From the NCBI GenBank assembly GCA_027008965.1, contig JALVDN010000018.1:1-5898 (forward strand): a stretch of DNA of 5,898 nucleotides. Reading direction: 5' to 3'. Positions within the stretch are counted from its first letter, which is position 1. Every line of letters begins with the position of its first letter. The position numbers and the translations under genes are program-made. The DNA comes from Flavobacteriales bacterium. Its GTDB lineage: Bacteria > Bacteroidota > Bacteroidia > Flavobacteriales > Flavobacteriaceae. The notes below the pieces were generated by a model, which was given only the letters and a program-made list of their open reading frames with translations, did not search any database and was not told the origin of the DNA. Positions 1 through 5,320 of this stretch are shown one piece after another.

Positions 1-227
1 TGGAGTCAGCCAAAACGGTTAATAAAGAAATTAAAGACATGGTTATGCTCCGATTTGATTATGAACAAATGAACCGGGTGATGCAATTTTTAAAGCGATA
101 TCAAATCAAACCCGAAAAAATGGAAACAGGTGAACAAGTAGATATTTTTGTACAAACAAATGAAGAAACCCTATTCCAAATAAAAAAGAATATTCCGGAA
201 ATCAAAATCAAAAAAGTTGATCCCTGA
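1..227 (+). CDS. YigZ/IMPACT-family protein, C-terminal part (5' end outside window)
   Basis: The reading frame is open from the window edge (first full codon at 3) to TGA at 225-227, so this is the last 74 or so codons of a longer gene. An ATG at 39 exists, but open frame continues upstream of it and nothing there looks like a start. The visible protein (ESAKTVNKEIKD, then VMLRFDYEQMNRVMQFLKRY, then a strand-like VDIFVQTNEETLFQIKKNI stretch) matches my memory of the DUF1949 ferredoxin-like domain that ends YigZ/IMPACT proteins. In these, an 'FDY..MN.VM..' helix start follows the first strand. Family members are about 200 residues, with the UPF0029 domain at the N terminus, here off-window. 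Their role is unsettled: eukaryotic IMPACT acts in translation control, and the bacterial function is poorly defined. The assignment rests on pattern recognition over one short domain. The gene converges on the minus-strand regulator and overlaps it by 20 bp. Confidence 0.62.
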   Translation, partial: ESAKTVNKEIKDMVMLRFDYEQMNRVMQFLKRYQIKPEKMETGEQVDIFVQTNEETLFQIKKNIPEIKIKKVDP

Positions 228-1293
228 ATTGCTTGGGTGTCATCCCTTTGATGCGTTTGAAATGGGTATAGAAATTGGAGCGGGACGAAAAACCCGATTG
301 TAATGCCACATCTTCCAAAGTGAGATTTTTCTCTTTATCCTTTTTCATGATTTCTATGGCTTTATTCACCCTGAAACTGTTAATGTAGTTAGAAAAGTTT
401 TCTTTTTTTATATTATTGATAATAGCAGACAGCCTGTAGGGAGCCATTTGAATATATTCCGACAACTTGTTTAAACTTAGGAAAGGATCTAAATACAATT
501 CCCGTTCTTTAATAAATTTTTCTATGTGTGACATGATCATCTTTTCTTTATCTTTTCCGGAAAGTTTTTGTTTGGACGGAAGCCAGGCATCCGATGCGTC
601 AATCATAAATCTGTAAAGACCTATGTAGGCATAAGCAAAAATCAATAAAGCCGCCATGGCCCGGAGGGTATAATAGAAGAAATAATACGCTTCATCCTGA
701 ATGTAGTATTGTGTATAGTTGGCCACCGCCCACAAGGAAAACAATACGGCGCCTACCCAAAATGAAGGTTCCACCCATGAAATGTTGCGGTATAATTTGA
801 ATGTCTCTTTATGCTTGTAGTATAATCTGATGACATATATCAAAATCACCCAGAAAAATATTAAACCTATCACCTCATCATACCTGTGAAACTCCACCAA
901 TCTACGGGTGACTTGACCGGAAGGTGTAGTAAGGTTTATATATATACTAACCAAAAGATAGATTATAAATAAAACCACCGCTATGCGTAAAAAAACCAAG
1001 GATTTTTTTTCGGGCCTTCGGACAAAACTTTCCATGAAAATGGAATAATAGGGCATCACGAATAAATACCAAGGAAAATAGAGATAGCGGAAGGGGCCTA
1101 AATAATGAATTGTCCCGGTCATTTTCATCCAACCTTGTAAAGCATTTAAAGAGAGAAGAATAATGATGACCCATAAGTAAAAAACTTTATGGTAATGTGT
1201 TTTACGGGTAACATATACAAATAGAGCCATCACAAAACCTTGTGCATAAGCCGCAAGCAAAAAGTTTTGTATGAAATGAAAATAGATATCCAT
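208..1293 (-). CDS. Membrane-anchored AraC-family transcriptional regulator (7 TM helices + HTH)
   Basis: The 361-residue protein has two parts. Residues 1-230 contain seven hydrophobic segments, at about 10-29, 38-54, 68-87, 99-120, 140-158, 178-196 and 208-229. The loops after helices 1, 3 and 5 are basic (RKTHYHK, VRRPEKK, YYKHKETFKLYRN), which by the positive-inside rule puts the N terminus outside and the C terminus in the cytoplasm. Residues 250-361 form an AraC/XylS DNA-binding domain. The first helix-turn-helix is near 272-293 (LSLNKLSEYIQMAPYRLSAI) and the second near 324-357, with the family signature GFSSRSNFYTHFKRIKGMTP at 334-353. The regulator is therefore expected to bind DNA while held in the membrane, probably sensing a signal through its helical bundle; that signal is unknown. 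This architecture recurs in Bacteroidota. The ATG at 1291-1293 is preceded closely by a plausible promoter and a palindrome. No obvious target gene is adjacent. Confidence 0.88.
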   Translation of the reverse strand: MDIYFHFIQNFLLAAYAQGFVMALFVYVTRKTHYHKVFYLWVIIILLSLNALQGWMKMTGTIHYLGPFRYLYFPWYLFVMPYYSIFMESFVRRPEKKSLVFLRIAVVLFIIYLLVSIYINLTTPSGQVTRRLVEFHRYDEVIGLIFFWVILIYVIRLYYKHKETFKLYRNISWVEPSFWVGAVLFSLWAVANYTQYYIQDEAYYFFYYTLRAMAALLIFAYAYIGLYRFMIDASDAWLPSKQKLSGKDKEKMIMSHIEKFIKERELYLDPFLSLNKLSEYIQMAPYRLSAIINNIKKENFSNYINSFRVNKAIEIMKKDKEKNLTLEDVALQSGFSSRSNFYTHFKRIKGMTPKQFRDQLF

Positions 1294-1302
1294 GGATGGT
1301 AT

Positions 1303-1320
1303 TTATATGAATTCATATAA
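1303..1320. promoter_or_regulatory. 18-bp perfect palindrome upstream of the AraC-type regulator (candidate operator)
   Basis: The sequence TTATATGAATTCATATAA equals its own reverse complement. It lies 9 bp upstream of the regulator's ATG and immediately downstream of its predicted -7 element, so it should span the transcription start site. That is a classic place for a repressor site, but binding is inferred only from symmetry and position. Transcribed, it would form a stem with essentially no loop, so a DNA site is more likely than an RNA hairpin. Confidence 0.45.
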
Positions 1321-1335
1321 CAAAAGTAACAAAAG
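1318..1335. repeat. Perfect 9-bp tandem duplication (TAACAAAAG x2)
   Basis: TAACAAAAG occurs twice back to back at 1318-1326 and 1327-1335. The first copy overlaps both the palindrome and the predicted -7 element of the regulator. AraC-family proteins usually bind direct repeats, so this could be a half-site pair, though a 9-bp spacing and such A-rich sequence could also arise by chance or slippage. Confidence 0.5.
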
Positions 1336-1353
1336 AGTAAATATTTTTACAAA
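1321..1353 (-). promoter_or_regulatory. Bacteroidota-type promoter of the AraC-type regulator
   Basis: Read on the minus strand, TTTG (plus-strand CAAA at 1350-1353) is followed after 21 bp by TACTTTTG (plus-strand CAAAAGTA at 1321-1328). This matches the Bacteroidota consensus TTTG, 19-21 bp, TAnnTTTG. The start site would fall around 1313-1316, giving a leader of only about 20 nt before the ATG at 1293. It is a prediction from consensus only. Confidence 0.5.
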
Positions 1354-1449
1354 CAAAAAGAACTATTTTTATGTAATGCGACATGTTACTTATCTTTAAT
1401 CGATGTATTACTCTATGAAGATTTAAGGGGTAACTTTTAAAATTTCTTT

Positions 1450-1602
1450 GCGCCGGCGGGCGAAGTGATATCCTTTTGAAGGCGAAGCCGAGCGGATGTG
1501 CGTTTGAGGAGGCTCCGAGCCACGACGAGGAGACCCCGCAAAACGCCATTACATCCGCAGGCTGAGCCGAAAAAGATATAAACGGAGCACGCCAAAAGGC
1601 GC
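1450..1602. repeat. GC-rich imperfect inverted repeat (REP/MITE-like element, non-coding)
   Basis: About 59% of bases 1451-1600 are G or C, against strongly AT-rich sequence on both sides. The arms pair over most of their length. GCGCC (1450-1454) pairs with GGCGC (1598-1602), and ATATCCTTTT (1468-1477) roughly with AAAAGATAT (1571-1579). GCGGATGT (1492-1499) pairs exactly with ACATCCGC (1551-1558), and GCGTTT (1500-1505) with AAACGC (1541-1546). A central short hairpin is GGCTC-C-GAGCC (1511-1521). A transcript in either direction would fold into a long bulged stem. No open frame within it resembles a protein. The shape and base composition suit a dispersed palindromic repeat dropped into an intergenic region, but copy number cannot be judged from one window. 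A structured RNA is the alternative. Confidence 0.6.
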
Positions 1603-1670
1603 CCTACTTTATTTTATATCTGATAACTTCGAAGCAATTCAAAAACTTGTTGTATTTTTAAAAGAAAAAC

Positions 1671-2078
1671 ATGAGCAGTATTTTTTCAAAAATCGTTCGT
1701 CGGGAAATTCCTGCCTACATCGTTGCGGAGGATGACAAACATCTGGCCTTTTTGGATATTTTTCCGGTAGCCAGGGGACATGTTTTGGTTATTCCTAAAA
1801 AGGAAACGGATAAACTTTTTGATCTGACGGAAGAAGAATATTTGGAGTTGATGCGGTTTGCAAGAAAGGTGGCCAAAGCCATGGAAAAAGCATTTCCGGA
1901 CGTGAACCGGATTGGCATGGCCGTTATAGGTTTGGAGGTGCCGCATGTACACGTTCATTTGGTCCCCATCAATAGTATGGATGATATGGATTTCAAGAAA
2001 AAGCTATCGTTGAATGAAGAAGATTTTATTCAAATTCAAGAATTGATTAAAAAATATTTTGAAGAAACAGAAAAATAG
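1671..2078 (+). CDS. HIT-family protein (histidine triad nucleotide hydrolase/transferase)
   Basis: This 135-residue protein has the full histidine-triad fold signature. Its start (FSKIVRREIPAYIVAEDDKHLAFLDIFP) is the usual HIT opening. GHVLVIPK at 36-43 is the conserved strand after it, and PHVHVHLVP at 91-99 is the triad H92-x-H94-x-H96. H94 is expected to be the catalytic nucleophile that attacks the alpha-phosphate of a nucleoside phosphoramidate or dinucleotide substrate. Length fits the Hint-like branch, which forms cytosolic homodimers; substrate preference cannot be read from the sequence. The ATG at 1671 sits directly before the conserved N-terminal motif, so the start is well supported; it is preceded by an A-rich stretch (AAAAGAAAAAC) rather than a strong Shine-Dalgarno site. 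The next gene starts 75 bp downstream behind its own promoter, so this is probably a single-gene unit. Confidence 0.95.
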   Translation: MSSIFSKIVRREIPAYIVAEDDKHLAFLDIFPVARGHVLVIPKKETDKLFDLTEEEYLELMRFARKVAKAMEKAFPDVNRIGMAVIGLEVPHVHVHLVPINSMDDMDFKKKLSLNEEDFIQIQELIKKYFEETEK

Positions 2079-2091
2079 TGTCAATATAAAA

Positions 2092-2113
2092 TTTATTATG
2101 CTTGCATAATAAA
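2092..2113. promoter_or_regulatory. 22-bp hairpin-forming palindrome at the etfB promoter
   Basis: TTTATTATGC and GCATAATAAA are exact inverted repeats separated by TT. In RNA this would be a 9-bp stem with a G(CUUG)C tetraloop, a known stable loop type. No T-tract follows on the plus strand, so it is a poor terminator for the HIT gene. Its centre coincides with the predicted -33 element of etfB, which favours a protein-binding operator. The function is inferred. Confidence 0.45.
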
Positions 2114-2132
2114 CAAAAAATATGTAATTTTA
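2101..2132 (+). promoter_or_regulatory. Probable Bacteroidota-type promoter of etfB-etfA
   Basis: CTTG at 2101-2104 (near TTTG) is followed after 20 bp by TAATTTTA at 2125-2132, which matches TAnnTTTG at all but the last position. The expected start near 2139 would leave a leader of about 15 nt before the etfB ATG at 2154. It is a moderate match; the correct spacing raises confidence. Confidence 0.42.
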
Positions 2133-2153
2133 CAGGTGTAAAAAACAAGTGTT

Positions 2154-2900
2154 ATGAAAATATTACTATTGCTCAGTGTTGTTCCCGACACAACCTCAAA
2201 AATAAATTTCACGGCTGATCAAACCGAGTTTGATAAAACGGGCATTCAGTTTGTGATCAACCCGCACGATGAGTTCGGTTTGACCAAAGCCATGCAAATC
2301 AAGGAAAAAACCGGAGCCGAACTGCATGTGGTTCATGTAGGTCCGCAGATGAATGAAAGTGTTATCAGGAAAACATTAGCGATAGGTGCAGACAAGGCGT
2401 TCCGGATTGATGTGGAACCTAAAGACAGTTTTTTTTCGGCTTACCAATTAGCGGAATTTCTGAAAGATAAAGATTATGATCTTATCATTGCCGGAAAGGA
2501 ATCCATTGATTATAACGGTGGTATGGTGCACGGAATTGTTTCCGCCCTAACGGGTATCAAATTTGTGAATGCTGTTACAGGGTTAAATATTGAAGGTGAC
2601 AAGGTGACGGTGGAACGAGAAATTGAAGGCGGAAAAGAAACATTGGAAACCAGTTTACCTTTGATCATAGGGGGTCAAAAAGGGCTTGTGAAAGAAGAAG
2701 AGCTGAGAATCCCGAATATGCGCGGCATTATGATGGCTCGTAAAAAACCTTTGGAAGTGTTGCCGGCGGTTGATGCACCGGTTATGACCGAGTATGTGAA
2801 ATTTGAAAAACCGCCTCAAAAAGCGGCGGTAAAATTGGTAGATAAAGACAATTTGGATGAATTGATAGATCTTTTGCATAACGAAGCTAAAGTAATTTAA
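2154..2900 (+). CDS. etfB: Electron transfer flavoprotein subunit beta (EtfB)
   Basis: EtfB pairs with EtfA to make the soluble flavoprotein that takes electrons from acyl-CoA and related dehydrogenases and passes them to ETF:quinone oxidoreductase; the beta subunit normally binds AMP. The 248 residues match the family in length and layout. The N-terminal strand and loop read KILLLLSVVPDTTSKINF (2-19) and are followed by FVINPHDEFGLTKAMQIKE. The nucleotide-binding segment is AGKESIDYNGGMVHGIVSALTG (113-134). The partner-recognition loop, the most diagnostic part, is RIPNMRGIMMARKKPLEVL at 185-203. The M-V-H following the GG at 122-123 differs from the GQV-type sequence common in other ETFs. 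I would treat this as lineage variation, not loss of function. etfA follows after 26 bp. No acyl-CoA dehydrogenase gene is in the window, so the electron donor is unknown. Confidence 0.95.
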   Translation: MKILLLLSVVPDTTSKINFTADQTEFDKTGIQFVINPHDEFGLTKAMQIKEKTGAELHVVHVGPQMNESVIRKTLAIGADKAFRIDVEPKDSFFSAYQLAEFLKDKDYDLIIAGKESIDYNGGMVHGIVSALTGIKFVNAVTGLNIEGDKVTVEREIEGGKETLETSLPLIIGGQKGLVKEEELRIPNMRGIMMARKKPLEVLPAVDAPVMTEYVKFEKPPQKAAVKLVDKDNLDELIDLLHNEAKVI

Positions 2901-2926
2901 TTTTTAACCCTTAAAAACAAAGAACC

Positions 2927-3895
2927 ATGTCCATCATCATATACGCAGAACAATCGGGAGGAAAAATCAATAAATCGGCCAAGGAATTGGCTTCCTATGC
3001 AAGCGCGTTGGCTCAAAAGTTAAACACGGAAGTTGCGGCCGTCAGTTTCGGAGCGGAAGACCCCGAAAGTTTGTTTCAATATGGGGTGAATAAAGTTTTA
3101 AATGTGACGGATGAAAAATTTTCCACTTTCAACGCCAAAGCTTATGCACAAGCACTCATGCAAGCGGCGGAACAAAACGAAGGAAATATTCTGGTGGTAA
3201 GTTCATCCAACGATTCGCTTTATATGACGCCCCTCATTGCCGGCGCTTGGCAATCCGCTTATGTCACACAAGTGATAAGCTTGCCGGAAAACGTTGAAAA
3301 CTTTATCGTCAAACGAAAAGCTTTCTCCAACAAAGCCATTGCGCACGTCAAACTCACAACGGACAAGAAAATATTGAGTATTGCCAAAAATTCTTTCGGG
3401 CTGAAAGAACATCCGGTGGAAGGTTCAGTGGAAAATTTCTCGCCACAAGTGGATGATTCGGTTTTTGAAGAAATAAAAGTGGTGAAAGTTGAAAAAGCAT
3501 CGGGAAAAGTTCCGTTGAGCGACGCCGAAATCGTAGTATCGGGAGGTAGAGGACTGAAAGGTCCCGAAAATTGGGGAATGATTGAAGAGTTGGCAGATTT
3601 ATTGGGTGCGGCAACGGCTTGCTCCAAACCGGTTGCCGACATGGGTTGGCGTCCGCATACGGAGCATGTGGGTCAAACCGGGAAACAAATAGCGCCCAAT
3701 TTGTATATTGCTGTCGGTATTTCGGGAGCCATTCAACATTTGGCGGGTGTTAATTCTTCCAAAAACATTTTGGTTATCAATATTGATCCCGAGGCTCCTT
3801 TCTTCAAAGCCGCCGATTATGGCGTAGTGGGAGATGCTTTTGAAGTAGTGCCTAAGCTTATTGAAAAACTCAAAGCCTTTAAGCAAAACAGCTAA
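2927..3895 (+). CDS. etfA: Electron transfer flavoprotein subunit alpha (EtfA)
   Basis: EtfA carries the redox-active FAD of the ETF heterodimer. The 322-residue protein has the usual two domains. The N-terminal Rossmann-like domain (about 1-185) starts SIIIYAEQSGGKINKSAKELASYA. The C-terminal FAD domain (about 198-318) carries the binding residues: SGGRGL at 205-210, whose Arg normally stacks on the flavin, and RPHTEHVGQTGK at 242-253. The ETF-alpha signature LYIAVGISGAIQHLAG is at 259-274, with the conserved His at 271, followed by NIDPEAPFFKAADYGVVGD. All expected FAD contacts seem present, so the subunit should be functional. The ATG at 2927 is the natural start, preceded by AAAGAACC and in the same orientation 26 bp after etfB, with no promoter or terminator between them. 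The operon ends at the terminator 26 bp downstream. Confidence 0.96.
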   Translation: MSIIIYAEQSGGKINKSAKELASYASALAQKLNTEVAAVSFGAEDPESLFQYGVNKVLNVTDEKFSTFNAKAYAQALMQAAEQNEGNILVVSSSNDSLYMTPLIAGAWQSAYVTQVISLPENVENFIVKRKAFSNKAIAHVKLTTDKKILSIAKNSFGLKEHPVEGSVENFSPQVDDSVFEEIKVVKVEKASGKVPLSDAEIVVSGGRGLKGPENWGMIEELADLLGAATACSKPVADMGWRPHTEHVGQTGKQIAPNLYIAVGISGAIQHLAGVNSSKNILVINIDPEAPFFKAADYGVVGDAFEVVPKLIEKLKAFKQNS

Positions 3896-3921
3896 ATTTA
3901 GAATGTATTATTTCAATACGT

Positions 3922-3954
3922 AAAGAGGGTGATTATTTCATCCTCTTTTCTTTT
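3922..3954 (+). terminator. Intrinsic terminator of the etfB-etfA operon
   Basis: AAAGAGGGTGA (3922-3932) pairs with TCATCCTCTTT (3938-3948) across a TTATT loop, giving an 11-bp stem with one G-U pair. The run TCTTTT (3949-3954) follows. It begins 26 bp after the etfA stop. The A-rich foot and T-rich tail could also let it work on the opposite strand, but no minus-strand gene ends here. Confidence 0.75.
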
Positions 3955-3989
3955 ATATGGTTCTTCATGTATACCTCGGACTAAAATGT

Positions 3990-3997
3990 TATCTTTG
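3990..3997 (+). promoter_or_regulatory. -7 promoter element of the membrane protein-DUF3127-galE operon
   Basis: TATCTTTG matches the Bacteroidota -7 consensus TAnnTTTG exactly and lies just beyond the terminator. I see no clear TTTG at the right distance upstream (around 3963-3970 the sequence is CTTCATGT). Transcription would begin near 4004, about 15 nt before the ATG at 4019, which argues for that start codon. Confidence 0.55.
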
Positions 3998-4018
3998 TAT
4001 GATGACTCCATATTAAAT

Positions 4019-4936
4019 ATGATTCCGGTTATCTACGAAAAAAGCGAACAAATTTATAACCGCTTGAGCCGGATTTGGTTCAGCGAACAAGCTCATTTAT
4101 GGATGAGCCGTATTTTGGCTTTCAGTTTCATTGTTTCATTGATTTTAGGCGCATTGATTTATAACAAAATCATTCCCGAAACCGAAAAATTTTATATTTT
4201 CAGAAATCCTTTTGCCGCCATAGAAATTGCTTTCACCTTATTGCTGGTTACTGAGCTTTTCAGTTTGATTTTTGAGCTTCCGGTTTCCATTGCCAAATCC
4301 ATCGGAAAACAATATGAACTTTTATCTTTGATTTTTATTCGTTTTGCTTTCAAGGAATTTTCACATATCCACGGTTTTGAATGGGGTGATGAGATGAAAA
4401 ACACGCTTATGGTGATGTTTGCTTTTGCCTTTGGTTCAGTTGTTATTTTCGCTCTTATTGCATTGTTATACCGCATTCAAAAACAATTTAAAGTCTATGA
4501 GATATTTATTGAAGACCGATATTTCATCAGGTTCAGAAAATTTTTATCCTTGCTTTTATTGTTTTCTTTATTCTACATTGTGATTAAAGACATGTATGCT
4601 TTTTTCTTTCTTCGGGCAGACCATCTATTTTCTTTTCATGAATTTTTCAGTTTTCTGATTTTTTCAGACATCTTGATTTTATTGATTTCCATTCGATATT
4701 CCCTGGATTATCATTCCATGTATAAATATTCGGGATATATTTTGGGAACCATTCTCATCAGGGTTGCTTTGTTGGCGGAACCCTTTTGGAATGTAGTGAT
4801 TGGTATTATCTCCGCCGTTTATATCATTTTTCTCACTTGGACTTATAAATATATGTTGCACGGAACCTACGGAAAAAAAACCGTCCGGCTTTATTACTAT
4901 CCCAAAACAAAAAAATTCAAACCTTATAAAAAATAA
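4019..4936 (+). CDS. Multi-pass integral membrane protein of unknown function
   Basis: I do not recognise this 305-residue family. It is very hydrophobic and aromatic, with seven or eight probable membrane helices near 31-48, 64-85, 129-151, 174-195, 209-225, 238-253 and 257-276, plus a shorter mixed segment at 97-112. Two acidic residues (E79, E86) lie in or at the end of the second helix. The C terminus is strongly basic (TYGKKTVR to KKFKPYKK), which suggests it lies in the cytoplasm. There is no signal peptide, enzyme motif or transporter signature that I can name. The frame stays open upstream to a GTG at 3929, but that lies inside the etfA terminator stem. An ATG at 3986 overlaps the TATCTTTG promoter element. 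The ATG at 4019 is therefore the best start. The stop codon is 3 bp before the next gene, so translation is probably coupled with the SSB-like protein. Confidence 0.8.
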   Translation: MIPVIYEKSEQIYNRLSRIWFSEQAHLWMSRILAFSFIVSLILGALIYNKIIPETEKFYIFRNPFAAIEIAFTLLLVTELFSLIFELPVSIAKSIGKQYELLSLIFIRFAFKEFSHIHGFEWGDEMKNTLMVMFAFAFGSVVIFALIALLYRIQKQFKVYEIFIEDRYFIRFRKFLSLLLLFSLFYIVIKDMYAFFFLRADHLFSFHEFFSFLIFSDILILLISIRYSLDYHSMYKYSGYILGTILIRVALLAEPFWNVVIGIISAVYIIFLTWTYKYMLHGTYGKKTVRLYYYPKTKKFKPYKK

Positions 4937-4939
4937 AAT

Positions 4940-5311
4940 ATGGAAGTAAAAGGAACCATCGAAAAGATTTTTGAAACGCAAACCGTTGGCAATTCAGGAT
5001 TCAGAAAAAGAGAAGTCATCCTGCGTACGGAAGAGCAATATCCACAATATTTGAAAATTGAATTCATTCAGGATAAGACCTCTTTACTGGACAATTTCAA
5101 TCCCGGAGATGAAGTAAGCATTTCTATCAATTTACGGGGAAGAAAATGGGTTAACCCGGAGGGGGAAACCATTTATTTCAATTCCATTCAAGGATGGAGA
5201 ATCATGAAGTCCGAACCTGCATTCGGAGAGGATGTACCCCCTCCCCTACCCGAAGATTTTCCTTCTGCAGATGATATTTCCACACCTGAAGACGACGATC
5301 TGCCTTTTTAA
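4940..5311 (+). CDS. DUF3127 OB-fold protein with SSB-like C-terminal tip
   Basis: The 123-residue protein matches the DUF3127 family of Bacteroidota over residues 1-90. It starts MEVKGTIEKIFETQTVGNSGFRKREVIL, continues EEQYPQYLKIEFIQDK, and has the hallmark stretch VSISINLRGRKWVNPEGE followed by IYFNSIQGWRI. Strand pattern and length suggest a single OB fold. Residues 91-117 are an acidic, proline-rich linker, and the protein ends in DDDLPF (118-123). This is nearly the same as the C-terminal tip that bacterial single-stranded DNA-binding proteins use to recruit repair and replication partners. A nucleic-acid-binding role, perhaps as an SSB paralogue, is a reasonable inference, but DNA binding is not shown by the sequence itself. 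The ATG is 3 bp after the membrane protein stop, and galE starts 9 bp after its own stop, placing it in the middle of an operon. Confidence 0.87.
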   Translation: MEVKGTIEKIFETQTVGNSGFRKREVILRTEEQYPQYLKIEFIQDKTSLLDNFNPGDEVSISINLRGRKWVNPEGETIYFNSIQGWRIMKSEPAFGEDVPPPLPEDFPSADDISTPEDDDLPF

Positions 5312-5320
5312 ATTTGGTTT

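Larger units (their letters stand above)
1294..1670. other. 377-bp divergent intergenic region between the AraC-type regulator and the HIT gene
   Basis: This gap separates two divergently transcribed genes. The part next to the regulator (1294-1449) is very AT-rich and holds its promoter, palindrome and tandem repeat. The middle (1450-1602) is a GC-rich inverted repeat. The last 70 bp (1601-1670) are AT-rich again and must carry the leader of the HIT gene. I find only weak promoter-like matches there (TATTTTTA at 1653-1660, too close to the ATG) and another weak one, TATCTTTA at 1391-1398, on the far side of the repeat. I see no tRNA or credible protein gene. Confidence 0.75.

Noticed and set aside
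1313..1549. Open frame of 78 codons on the minus strand across the GC-rich repeat
   Set aside because: It consists of translated inverted repeat followed by AT-rich promoter DNA. The protein is low in recognisable features and changes character halfway, and it contains the regulator's promoter and palindrome.
1653..1660. TATTTTTA as a promoter element for the HIT gene
   Set aside because: The predicted start would leave about 4 nt before the ATG and there is no good TTTG at the right distance; the match is expected by chance in such T-rich DNA.
2092..2113. Hairpin as an intrinsic terminator for the HIT gene
   Set aside because: No T-tract follows the stem on the plus strand (the sequence continues CAAAAAATATG) and the stem is AT-rich, so termination should be weak. 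An operator role at the etfB promoter fits better.
3203..3886. Several open frames on the minus strand inside etfA
   Set aside because: They are shadows of a strongly conserved plus-strand gene, with no family resemblance and no promoter-like upstream sequence.
5309..5316. TAAATTTG, an exact match to the -7 consensus just before galE
   Set aside because: It lies only 4 bp before the galE ATG, so transcription would start inside the coding sequence, and it overlaps the DUF3127 stop codon. galE is better read as operon-transcribed.
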